From contig JBJKPP010000189.1 of the NCBI GenBank assembly GCA_046706145.1, forward strand, positions 1 through 10,859: a stretch of DNA of 10,859 bases, written 5' to 3'. Below, in pieces: positions 1 to 5,981 of this stretch. Under the pieces are notes generated by a model. That model had not been told where the DNA came from. It searched no databases and worked only from the letters and a program-made list of their open reading frames with translations. This DNA comes from JBJKPP01 sp046706145 (lineage in GTDB: Bacteria > Bacteroidota > Ignavibacteria > Ignavibacteriales > Ignavibacteriaceae). Numbering within the stretch: the first letter of the stretch is position 1; the number at the start of each line of letters is the position of its first letter. The position numbers and the translations under genes were made by a program.

Positions 1-492
1 TTCAGCAATTTCCTGATAACTCATTCCTTCTATGTCCTTCAAAAGAAGCGGAGTTTTTAATTTATAAGGAAGTTTCGAGATAGCTTTTCTCACAATTCTT
101 GAAATGTCCGTATCTTCAACTGAAGAAATCTCGAACGATTTCTTGTCTGCTTCTTCATTAATCGGTAAAAACATCTTCCTTATTTTCTTTTTTCTTAAAT
201 GATCTCTGCATTTATTTACCGTAACTCTATAAAGCCAAGTTGAAAATTGCGACTGAAATCTGAAATTTTTTAAATTTTTGTAAACCGTTATGAAAACTTC
301 CTGGGCTATGTCATCTGCATCATCGGGAGAATTCATAGTGATGAAAATAATGTTGCGTACTTTTTCTTTATGCCTATGGACCAAAACATTAAACGATGAT
401 TCATCACCGTCAAGAAAATTCTTTATCAGCGAAAAGTCATCTCCCAAATTCAGTATTTTCGGTTCCGTCACGTCTTTGTCGTTTTTTTTCAT
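1..492 (-). CDS. ECF-type RNA polymerase sigma factor, C-terminus cut by window edge
   Basis: Reading the minus strand from an ATG at 492 gives 164 codons with no stop before the window edge. The protein is a sigma-70 factor of the ECF class, which binds core RNA polymerase and directs it to a small regulon. Region 2 is clear: DDADDIAQEVF at about residues 57-67, followed by the -10-recognition part FSTWLYRVTVNKCRDHLRKK at about 83-102. After a linker, region 4 begins with LPYKLKTPLLLKDIEGMSYQEIAE-type sequence at about 141-164, the helix-turn-helix that reads the -35 element. Only the last part of region 4 should be missing. An anti-sigma gene commonly follows such factors and would lie outside the window to the left. 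The next in-frame Met is residue 53, inside region 2, so the ATG at 492 is the only good AUG start. No Shine-Dalgarno site precedes it; instead an ECF-like promoter abuts the start. Confidence 0.93.
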   Translation of the reverse strand, partial: MKKNDKDVTEPKILNLGDDFSLIKNFLDGDESSFNVLVHRHKEKVRNIIFITMNSPDDADDIAQEVFITVYKNLKNFRFQSQFSTWLYRVTVNKCRDHLRKKKIRKMFLPINEEADKKSFEISSVEDTDISRIVRKAISKLPYKLKTPLLLKDIEGMSYQEIAE

Positions 493-497
493 TTTTA

Positions 498-522
498 GAC
501 GATATTTACCCTATTTTGTTCC
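498..522 (-). promoter_or_regulatory. candidate ECF promoter (GGAAC-N16-CGTC), probably autoregulatory
   Basis: On the minus strand GGAAC (522-518) and CGTC (501-498) are separated by exactly 16 bases. This matches the common ECF pattern of a GGAAC-like -35 and a CGTC-like -10. It lies directly upstream of the ECF sigma gene, as expected for autoregulation, which is common in this family. CGTC ends only 5 bases before the ATG, so transcription would begin at or next to the start codon. The match is seen in the sequence; its activity is inferred. Confidence 0.5.
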
Positions 523-581
523 GTAAATTTACTCTAAATTAGCTGCAAAAAACACAACATTAATGATGAACGGCAGGATAG

Positions 582-594
582 GTTCTTAAAGAAC
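582..594. promoter_or_regulatory. perfect 13-bp palindrome, possible operator
   Basis: GTTCTT-A-AAGAAC is a perfect inverted repeat around one central base. It lies in the 216-bp divergent spacer between the ECF sigma gene and the STAS gene. It could be a dimer-binding site, but short AT-rich palindromes also arise by chance, and I do not recognise the motif. Confidence 0.2.
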
Positions 595-708
595 ATATAC
601 CTCAGTCAAAAATTAAATTATTAAAAAAGTTTCGGGTTAGGCATACATTTACTTGAATAATTTTAGCTAACTAACTAAATTCACATCTAATAAATTAGGA
701 GAAAAATC

Positions 709-1047
709 ATGAGAGTTAAAACCAGTGAGAAGTATAATGCTGTGGTTATTGAGCTAAAAGGTAATGTTATGGGAGGAGATGATACGAAAGAATTCAACGA
801 ACTTTTGCATAAGCAGATAGATGCGGGTAAAAAGAATATAGTGGTTGACCTTGGTGATGTTAAGTTTATGAACAGCTCAGGATTGGGAATGCTTATCGGT
901 GGTTTAACGACCATGAAGAAAGCAGAAGGGGCTCTCAAATTAGCCCGTGTTACAGATAAAATTGAAAGCCTTTTAATTATCACAAAGCTTATTACAATCT
1001 TCGAGCATTACAAAACGCTTGACGAAGCTGTAAATAGTTTTGCATAA
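709..1047 (+). CDS. STAS-domain anti-sigma-factor antagonist (SpoIIAA-like)
   Basis: This 112-residue protein is a single STAS domain, the usual length for free-standing anti-anti-sigma factors. Members bind a GHKL-type anti-sigma kinase and release its sigma factor. They are switched off by phosphorylation of a conserved serine and reset by PP2C phosphatases. The signature FMNSSGLG is at residues 53-60; by alignment with SpoIIAA (FMDSSGLG, Ser58) the phospho-acceptor is Ser57. The usual Asp before the two serines is Asn55 here. An AGGAG Shine-Dalgarno site at 697-701, 7 bases before the ATG, fixes the start. No kinase or phosphatase partner is adjacent. The neighbouring ECF sigma gene is divergent and ECF factors usually use a different type of anti-sigma, so the partner is unknown. 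Confidence 0.92.
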   Translation: MRVKTSEKYNAVVIELKGNVMGGDDTKEFNELLHKQIDAGKKNIVVDLGDVKFMNSSGLGMLIGGLTTMKKAEGALKLARVTDKIESLLIITKLITIFEHYKTLDEAVNSFA

Positions 1048-1078
1048 TTTTTTTGTCTAAAATTTTTGTTATCAACTT

Positions 1079-1130
1079 ACTCCGACTTTAATGACCATGG
1101 ATAATTGTAAGCAAGTCGGAGTTTTATTTT
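1079..1130 (+). terminator. intrinsic terminator (or leader hairpin) between the STAS gene and purA
   Basis: A perfect 10-bp stem, ACTCCGACTT (1079-1088) with AAGTCGGAGT (1113-1122), closes a 24-base loop. It is followed by the T-rich run TTTTATTTT. This ends the STAS transcript. It lies 31 bases before the purA start codon, so it could also act in the purA leader. Confidence 0.75.
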
Positions 1131-1153
1131 GTCTTTAATAATCAAAATGCAAG

Positions 1154-2428
1154 ATGAGCGTAACTGTTCTAGTAGGAAGTCAATGGGGTGACGAGGGGAA
1201 AGGCAAGATTGTCGATATCCTCAGCGAAAAATTTGAAATTGTTGCCAGATACCAAGGCGGGGCCAACGCAGGTCACACGGTTGAAATCGGGGACAAGCAA
1301 TATATTCTTCATTTAATTCCCTCCGGAATTTTAAGAGAAGATGTAACTTGTATAATTGGCAACGGCGTCGTTATAGATCCTTCTGCCCTGCTCCAAGAGA
1401 TAGACTTGTTGGAGAAAAACAATATTAAAGTTAACGGAAGACTGCATATAAGCCAAAATGCACACCTAATAATGCCATACCACAAACTTCTGGATTCTAT
1501 CAACGAAAGCGGGGAAAACAAAATCGGCACAACAGGAAGAGGAATAGGCCCTTGTTATATCGACAAATATGCTCGCAAAGGAATACGGATTGTAGATTTG
1601 TTAAACAGAAAAGTATTGGAAGAAAAAATCCGTGCAAATTTAAAAGAGAAAAATAACTTATTGAAAAAGATTTATGGCAAAGAGGAATTAAACGTTGAAG
1701 AAATAATAAAAGAATATCAAGAGTTCGATAAGAAGATAGACAAGTACATAAAAGACATTCCCTCTTTTTTAAACGATTCAATAAACCGTGGCAAATCTGT
1801 ATTAATGGAAGGCGCGCAAGGTGCATTACTTGATATCGACCACGGGACATATCCTTTTGTAACTTCGTCTAGTCCGACTTCCGGCGGGGCTTGTACCGGA
1901 ACAGGAATACCACCAACTAAAATAAACGAGATTTACGGCATAGTTAAAGCTTATACAACTAGAGTGGGCAATGGCCCTTTCCCTACAGAATTATTAGACG
2001 AATCCGGTGAAAAGCTAAGGGAAATTGGTGCCGAGTTTGGTGCAACAACTGGCCGGCCAAGAAGGTGTGGATGGTTCGATGCTTTCTTAGTTCGCTACTC
2101 TGCTCTAATAAACGGTATAGAAAAAATTGCTGTAACGAAACTGGATGTTCTTAGCTCTTTTGATAAAATAAAAGTATGTGTCGGTTATAAATTAAACGGC
2201 AAACAATTGAAATATTTTCCAACAAACACAGAAGCACTGGATAATGTTCAGCCCATTTATGAAACTTTGAACGGCTGGGGAAAAAATATAGCCTCGTGCG
2301 AAAGCTACTCTGAACTTCCAACTGAAACCAAAGATTACCTACAGTTTATTTCTGGGCAAATCGGCGTTAAGTTAGATATCATATCAGTCGGCCCCAAAAG
2401 AAAACAAACATTTTTTGTTAAGGGGTAA
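1154..2428 (+). CDS. purA: adenylosuccinate synthetase
   Basis: This enzyme catalyses IMP + aspartate + GTP to adenylosuccinate + GDP + Pi, the first committed step from IMP to AMP, in the cytoplasm as a dimer. The 424 residues match the family length. The N-terminal GSQWGDEGKGK at 8-18 is the GTP phosphate loop, carrying catalytic Asp13. GANAGHT at 36-42 carries catalytic His41. GTTGRGIGP (125-133) is an IMP-binding segment. TTGRPRRCGWFD (298-309) includes the aspartate/IMP-contacting arginines. TKLDVL (328-333) is the guanine-specificity motif, and GPKRKQT (413-419) is the C-terminal conserved segment. The ATG at 1154 gives a protein starting exactly where the family does; an ATG at 1147 is out of frame. 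There is no clear Shine-Dalgarno site. A terminator-like hairpin ends shortly before the gene. No other pur gene is nearby. Confidence 0.98.
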   Translation: MSVTVLVGSQWGDEGKGKIVDILSEKFEIVARYQGGANAGHTVEIGDKQYILHLIPSGILREDVTCIIGNGVVIDPSALLQEIDLLEKNNIKVNGRLHISQNAHLIMPYHKLLDSINESGENKIGTTGRGIGPCYIDKYARKGIRIVDLLNRKVLEEKIRANLKEKNNLLKKIYGKEELNVEEIIKEYQEFDKKIDKYIKDIPSFLNDSINRGKSVLMEGAQGALLDIDHGTYPFVTSSSPTSGGACTGTGIPPTKINEIYGIVKAYTTRVGNGPFPTELLDESGEKLREIGAEFGATTGRPRRCGWFDAFLVRYSALINGIEKIAVTKLDVLSSFDKIKVCVGYKLNGKQLKYFPTNTEALDNVQPIYETLNGWGKNIASCESYSELPTETKDYLQFISGQIGVKLDIISVGPKRKQTFFVKG

Positions 2429-2497
2429 ATTTAATATCATTAAAGATTTCAATTTTTATCCTTAAAATTCCGAACAAGTTATAAAATTGGTTATAAG

Positions 2498-3712
2498 ATG
2501 AAAATGAAAGGCGGTCCGACCTCATTAAATTTTAAAATTATTCTGATTCTGATTGCCATTATTATTGCAGCGGGAACTCTTTTCTACACTCAAAATCTTG
2601 TCGAAGGTCTTCAAAATAAAGAGAAACAATTAGTGCAGCTTTATGCAAAGGGACTTGAATACGTTGCAAATTATACTTCCACAGACTTCGATGTAACCTT
2701 CCTTTTCGATAACATAATCAAACCCATTGATTTTCCAATAATTCTAACCGATGCAAAGGACAACATAGTTTTTAGTTCTAAATCTGATATAAAAGAAGTT
2801 AGAAATATACAATATGATTCCACTCTAAGTAAACCGGAACTTGAGAAATTCTTCAAAGAAAAAGTTAAGGAGATGGATGCACTTCACGAACCAATTCTGG
2901 TTACATACGGTGATAGTGTGGTGATAAACAAAATTCATTATGGTGATTCGTATCTAATTACTCAACTAAAATATTATCCCTACATCCAAATTGTAATAGC
3001 AGCACTTTTTATCGTAATTGGCTATGTGGGATTCAGCAACATAAAGAGAAGTGAACAGAGTAATATCTGGGTTGGGATGGCAAAAGAAACTGCTCATCAA
3101 TTCGGTACACCAATTTCAAGCTTAATGGGATGGCTGGAGATATTAAAATTGAACTATAAAGATCCGGATAAAGTTCTGGACACTGCAGAAGAAATAAGTA
3201 ATGACATAGAGAAATTGGGTCGGATTACTTATAGATTTTCTAAAATAGGCGCTGTACCTGAAATTAAGCATATGAATGTTTATGATGAAATAATGAAAGT
3301 AGTTAAATACTTTCAAAGGAGACTGCCGCAAACAGGTAAGAGTGTAGAAATTCATGTTGAAGGAGAAGAAAATGCAGTTGCTCCGGTTAACTCAGAACTC
3401 TTCGAATGGGTAATTGAAAACCTTACCAAAAATTCCCTCGACGCCATAGACAATAAAGATGGAAAAATTAATATTTCTATTAAAGAAACAAAGAAGAAGG
3501 TTGAAATCGAAATTTCAGATAATGGAAAAGGAATAGACTACAAAAGAAGAAAGGATGTTTTCAGACCCGGATATAGCACAAAGAGACGAGGCTGGGGCCT
3601 CGGACTAAGCCTTTCCAAAAGAATTATTGAAGTATATCATCAAGGTAAAATCTTCCTGAAAAACTCTGCTCCAGGTGAAGGAGCAACCTTCAAAATAGTG
3701 TTGAACAAATAA
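2498..3712 (+). CDS. membrane sensor histidine kinase with HQFGTP H-box, orphan
   Basis: This 404-residue sensor kinase of a two-component system autophosphorylates a histidine and passes the phosphate to a response regulator. Hydrophobic segments at about 11-30 and 161-179 bracket a periplasmic sensor of about 130 residues that I cannot assign to a family. No HAMP domain is obvious: the dimerisation helix follows the second membrane segment by about 20 residues. The H-box is ETAHQFGTPISSL (197-209), with phospho-acceptor His200. The ATP-binding domain has the N-box ENLTKNSLDAI (307-317), G1 DNGKGI (341-346), F-box FRPGYSTK (355-362) and G2 GWGLGL (365-370), so it should be catalytically active. 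The usual Glu after the His is Gln201. The ATG at 2498 is used; Met3 is an equally good start. No response regulator lies in the window. The terminator at 3864 may also end this transcript. Confidence 0.95.
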   Translation: MKMKGGPTSLNFKIILILIAIIIAAGTLFYTQNLVEGLQNKEKQLVQLYAKGLEYVANYTSTDFDVTFLFDNIIKPIDFPIILTDAKDNIVFSSKSDIKEVRNIQYDSTLSKPELEKFFKEKVKEMDALHEPILVTYGDSVVINKIHYGDSYLITQLKYYPYIQIVIAALFIVIGYVGFSNIKRSEQSNIWVGMAKETAHQFGTPISSLMGWLEILKLNYKDPDKVLDTAEEISNDIEKLGRITYRFSKIGAVPEIKHMNVYDEIMKVVKYFQRRLPQTGKSVEIHVEGEENAVAPVNSELFEWVIENLTKNSLDAIDNKDGKINISIKETKKKVEIEISDNGKGIDYKRRKDVFRPGYSTKRRGWGLGLSLSKRIIEVYHQGKIFLKNSAPGEGATFKIVLNK

Positions 3713-3798
3713 CTTCATTTTAAAGCTCAATTACACTTTCTTATCACGAATAAAACTTTCCGAATTATAATTTCAACATCTTAAATTTTTGATATCGC

Positions 3799-3814
3799 TG
3801 GCATAAGGATTGTT
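3799..3814 (+). promoter_or_regulatory. candidate sigma-54 (-24/-12) promoter 1
   Basis: The sequence TGGCATAAGGATTGTT matches the RpoN consensus TGGCACG-N4-TTGCW. GG of the -24 element is at 3800-3801 and TTGT stands for TTGC at the -12 element. The first G of each element is exactly 12 bases apart, the strict spacing of this promoter class. The deviations are CG to TA after TGGCA and the C to T at -12. The predicted start is about 3825. RpoN itself and an enhancer-binding protein are not in the window. Confidence 0.5.
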
Positions 3815-3824
3815 ATCTTAAAGT

Positions 3825-3897
3825 GGGAGTTAAGCATAGCACCTCCTAAAATGACACCAAACTAAACTGCCAGGATAATGTTCTGGCAGTTTTTTTT
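3825..3897 (+). ncRNA. candidate small RNA 1 (about 73 nt) with its own terminator
   Basis: The start is set by the -24/-12 promoter match, about 12 bases upstream of G3825. The end is set by the T-run of a strong intrinsic terminator. There is no usable reading frame: the ATG at 3851 gives four codons. The 5' part can form a small GGAG (3826-3829)/CTCC (3843-3846) helix. The segment CACCTCCT (3840-3847) is identical to the anti-Shine-Dalgarno core of 16S rRNA. The block ATGACACC (3851-3858) recurs as ATGGCACC in the second candidate. The family is not recognised. The element could instead be just the terminator of the kinase gene preceded by a chance promoter match. Confidence 0.45.
3864..3897 (+). 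terminator. strong intrinsic terminator
   Basis: A perfect 10-bp stem, AAACTGCCAG (3864-3873) with CTGGCAGTTT (3883-3892), has a 9-base loop. Eight consecutive T (3890-3897) follow CTGGCAG. It would end the candidate small RNA and any transcript reading through from the histidine kinase gene 150 bases upstream. Confidence 0.9.
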
Positions 3898-4032
3898 ATG
3901 TTCTCACCGATGTTTGTATGTAAATATAACTGGTTAGGTTGTAATTATTCCCACGTGTAAAGAATACGGTATATTTGCGTTTCATAATCGTCTCAAAACA
4001 CAGAAAATTGGGGAAAAAAGCAATTTTAAGGT

Positions 4033-4048
4033 TGGCATATCAGTTGAT
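4033..4048 (+). promoter_or_regulatory. candidate sigma-54 (-24/-12) promoter 2
   Basis: TGGCATATCAGTTGAT, preceded by another T, matches the RpoN consensus. GG is at 4034-4035 and the -12 element is TTGA instead of TTGC. The first G of each element is again exactly 12 bases apart. It shares TGGCATA with promoter 1, 234 bp upstream. The predicted start is about 4059. The -12 base is non-consensus, so activity is less sure than its similarity to promoter 1. Confidence 0.4.
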
Positions 4049-4058
4049 AATTAAACTC

Positions 4059-4141
4059 AAAGTTGAAAATAGTTAAAGTACAGCCCTTCATACATGGCAC
4101 CCAGACTGTCGGTTCTATTTGCCCTCATAGAACCGACAGTT
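4059..4141 (+). ncRNA. candidate small RNA 2, apparent paralogue of candidate 1
   Basis: Boundaries are the predicted sigma-54 start and the end of the 14-bp hairpin. Compared with candidate 1 it has AGTTGAAAATAG (4061-4072) against AGTTAAGCATAG (3828-3839), a further AGTTAA at 4071, a C-rich block CAGCCCTTC (4081-4089) against CACCTCC, and ATGGCACC (4094-4101) against ATGACACC. It then has a hairpin that likewise begins with ACTG. An insertion of about 8 bases is needed to align the two. After the hairpin the sequence TTATCCTTCT is only moderately T-rich, so termination is doubtful and the RNA might run on antisense into the aroB 3' end. It may be a decayed copy. Confidence 0.3.
4104..4141. 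terminator. 14-bp perfect hairpin between small RNA candidate 2 and aroB, possible bidirectional terminator
   Basis: ACTGTCGGTTCTAT (4105-4118) pairs perfectly with ATAGAACCGACAGT (4127-4140) across an 8-base loop. A G-T wobble at 4104/4141 can extend it. It lies 13 bases downstream of the aroB stop codon, so it may protect or end the aroKB message from the minus strand. Neither side has a proper T-run: plus reads TATCCTTCT and minus reads CTGGGTGCC. Termination would be weak, and processing or 3'-end protection is equally possible. Confidence 0.5.
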
Positions 4142-4153
4142 ATCCTTCTAAAA

Positions 4154-5248
4154 CTAATCAAACAAAATTTTTTGCATTTTCTCTATAGATTCAAAAACGT
4201 CCTTTCTGCTTGCTGAAACATCAATCAAAATCTTACCAAGATCCGATACCAAAACAAACTTAATGTTATCTCCTCTATTTTTTTTATCCACCTTCATTGC
4301 TTCATACATTCTTTTGATGTTTAACTTTTTCAAGCTGTCGGGCAGGTTTATTTTCAAGGGCAGGGTTAGAAATTTGTCCAGTTGATTTTTATCCAAAAGG
4401 CCAACTTTATTTGAAAGGAAAAGAGCACAGATTATTCCGGCCACTACTGCTTCGCCATGTTTTATTCTAAAATTAAGGTCGGTTTCTATAGCATGAGCAA
4501 AAGTATGTCCTAAGTTCAATATTTTTCTTAAACCGGATTCCCTTTCGTCTTGCGAAACAACTGACGCTTTAATTTTTACAGATTCTGAGATTATTTTTCT
4601 AATTACTTTTTCATCATGTAAGAAGATTTTCTTCATATTCTTACTTAAATAGTCAAACAAATCCGGTCCGCTGAGAAATGCATTTTTTATAATCTCCCCC
4701 ATCCCGGATTTAAATTCCTCTTCCGGTAATGAATTAAGGAAATGAGAATCAATCAGCACAAATTTAGGCTGATAAAATGCACCAACAATATTCTTCTTTG
4801 TTTCGAAATTTATTCCTGTCTTTCCACCAATTGCGCTATCGACATCGGCCAATAAAGTCGTAGGAATATGAATTAATTGAATACCTCTCATGTATGTTGC
4901 AGCCGCATAACCGGAAAGATCTCCGGTAACTCCGCCGCCAATTCCAATCAGCAGAGAATCTCTTCCGAAGTTATTTTCAAGTAAGGCAGAATAAATTTTG
5001 TTTAGCTCTTTATAACTTTTTGAATTTTCTCCTGACTTTAAAATATAAACGAAAGCTCTCCCGTTTAGTTGTGAGATGACAGCGTTTATATAATCTTTAT
5101 GAAATCTCTCTACTGATTCGTCAACTACGATAAAGAAATTCCGTTTTAGTTTATTAGAATTTATTTTTTTAGGCAACTCTTTCAGAATCGAGTTCCCAAC
5201 AAAAATATCATATGATTTATTTTCGAGAGATAATTTGACTTTATTCAA
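4154..5248 (-). CDS. aroB: 3-dehydroquinate synthase
   Basis: This NAD- and metal-dependent enzyme converts DAHP to 3-dehydroquinate, the second step of the shikimate pathway to aromatic amino acids. The length of 364 residues is typical. The NAD-binding loop is GIGGGVTGDLSGYAAA (102-117). The substrate/NAD segment PTTLLADVDSAIGGKTGIN spans 129-147. The metal ligands are Glu185 in GMGEIIK, His248 in LGHTFAHAIE and His264 in KHGEAV, all present. The start codon is TTG (5248-5246), which overlaps the TGA stop of aroK as TTGA, with an AAAGGA-type ribosome site about 11 bases upstream. The next in-frame Met (residue 120) is too late, and the N-terminus fits the family, so the TTG start is likely. 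Translation is probably coupled to aroK. Confidence 0.97.
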   Translation of the reverse strand: MNKVKLSLENKSYDIFVGNSILKELPKKINSNKLKRNFFIVVDESVERFHKDYINAVISQLNGRAFVYILKSGENSKSYKELNKIYSALLENNFGRDSLLIGIGGGVTGDLSGYAAATYMRGIQLIHIPTTLLADVDSAIGGKTGINFETKKNIVGAFYQPKFVLIDSHFLNSLPEEEFKSGMGEIIKNAFLSGPDLFDYLSKNMKKIFLHDEKVIRKIISESVKIKASVVSQDERESGLRKILNLGHTFAHAIETDLNFRIKHGEAVVAGIICALFLSNKVGLLDKNQLDKFLTLPLKINLPDSLKKLNIKRMYEAMKVDKKNRGDNIKFVLVSDLGKILIDVSASRKDVFESIEKMQKILFD

Positions 5249-5808
5249 TTTCTAGATTTTCCTTTTAAGTTGTTGTCTTCTTCTTTTATTATTCTTGCAA
5301 TCCTATCCACAGTTACACCAATAGATTTCTCATCCGTTTCTACTATAAAATCAGACTGATTATAATATTGTTCCCTGGTATTATACAACTCTGTAATCCT
5401 TTTAATTAATTTTTCTTCCGTAGGTTCTCCGTCTTGTACTTTTAAATTCGGCCTATCTCTTTTAAATTCTAACCTCTTAAAAAGTGAAGGAATTGTGGCT
5501 TTAAGATAGATTATTTTTCCTGTTTCTTTTAACAACTTCATATTCACCTGATTTGCCATCGTGCCGCCGCCGAGAGAAATAATCGCACTTTTATTTCGCG
5601 AGACTTCTTCCAGAATTTTCCTTTCATGCTCCCTAAAAAATTTTTCACCATGTTTTTCAAAAATTTCAACTATTTTCATATCCAGTTTCTCTTCTATAAC
5701 CCTATCTAAATCAAAATATTCCCAGCCCAAAGTATTCGCTAAAATAGGACCGATGGTGCTCTTACCCGCTCCCATGAATCCTGTTAAATAAAAAATTTTG
5801 TTTTTCAT
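5245..5808 (-). CDS. aroK: shikimate kinase
   Basis: This enzyme transfers the ATP phosphate to the 3-hydroxyl of shikimate. Walker A is GFMGAGKST (10-18). Asp33 and Asp35 in FDLD and Arg59 in FFREHE bind Mg/shikimate. LGGG (79-82) is the Walker-B-like shikimate loop. KRDRP (116-120) is the lid with catalytic Arg117, and NTREQYY (143-149) provides the late adenine/phosphate-contact arginine. At 187 residues it is slightly longer than the usual 170-175, with a charged C-terminal tail. The ATG at 5808 puts Walker A at residue 10 as usual; no Shine-Dalgarno site is visible. It forms an overlapping pair with aroB. The ppiD-like gene upstream is separately terminated, so a promoter should lie within about 110 bases upstream. 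Confidence 0.97.
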   Translation of the reverse strand: MKNKIFYLTGFMGAGKSTIGPILANTLGWEYFDLDRVIEEKLDMKIVEIFEKHGEKFFREHERKILEEVSRNKSAIISLGGGTMANQVNMKLLKETGKIIYLKATIPSLFKRLEFKRDRPNLKVQDGEPTEEKLIKRITELYNTREQYYNQSDFIVETDEKSIGVTVDRIARIIKEEDNNLKGKSRN

Positions 5809-5921
5809 ATAAAAAAGATAACGGATAAGAATTATATATAAAAATAGGAGAATATTTTCTGAACTATCGTGGAAGGAAATTAAATCTTTTTGGTAATTAG
5901 CTTAAATGATAAACTTCTTCT

Positions 5922-5956
5922 AAAATAAAAAACCCCTAATTTCTTAAAATCAGGGG
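5922..5956 (-). terminator. intrinsic terminator of the ppiD-like gene
   Basis: Read on the minus strand, CCCCTGATTT (5956-5947), a 4-base loop and AAATTAGGGG (5942-5933) form a 10-bp stem with one G-U pair. TTTTTTATTTT follows. It sits 26 bases after the stop of the ppiD-like gene and separates that transcript from aroKB. Confidence 0.92.
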
Positions 5957-5981
5957 CAAATAAAACTTATTTTTATAAAAT

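Larger units (their letters stand above)
3713..4153. other. 441-bp gene-free region between convergent histidine kinase gene and aroB
   Basis: No credible protein gene is present on either strand. The region contains two sigma-54-like promoter matches (3799 and 4033), an excellent intrinsic terminator (3864-3897), a 14-bp perfect hairpin (4105-4140) and a weaker AT-rich inverted repeat (AAAATTG at 4004-4010 with CAATTTT at 4021-4027). Two segments within it resemble each other and are described as candidate small RNAs. Confidence 0.8.

Noticed and set aside
687..983. Minus-strand open frame opposite the STAS gene
   Set aside because: Shadow of a well-supported STAS domain gene; the translation has no recognisable features.
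3970..3977. TATATTTG matching the Bacteroidota -7 box TAnnTTTG in the gene-free region
   Set aside because: The nearest TTG-like -33 element is about 28 bases upstream instead of about 19-21, and no transcript unit follows directly.
4094..4213. Short plus-strand reading frame of about 39 codons with hydrophobic residues, starting in the hairpin region
   Set aside because: It lies across the hairpin and runs antisense into the aroB 3' end, has no ribosome site, and its composition follows from the overlapping gene.
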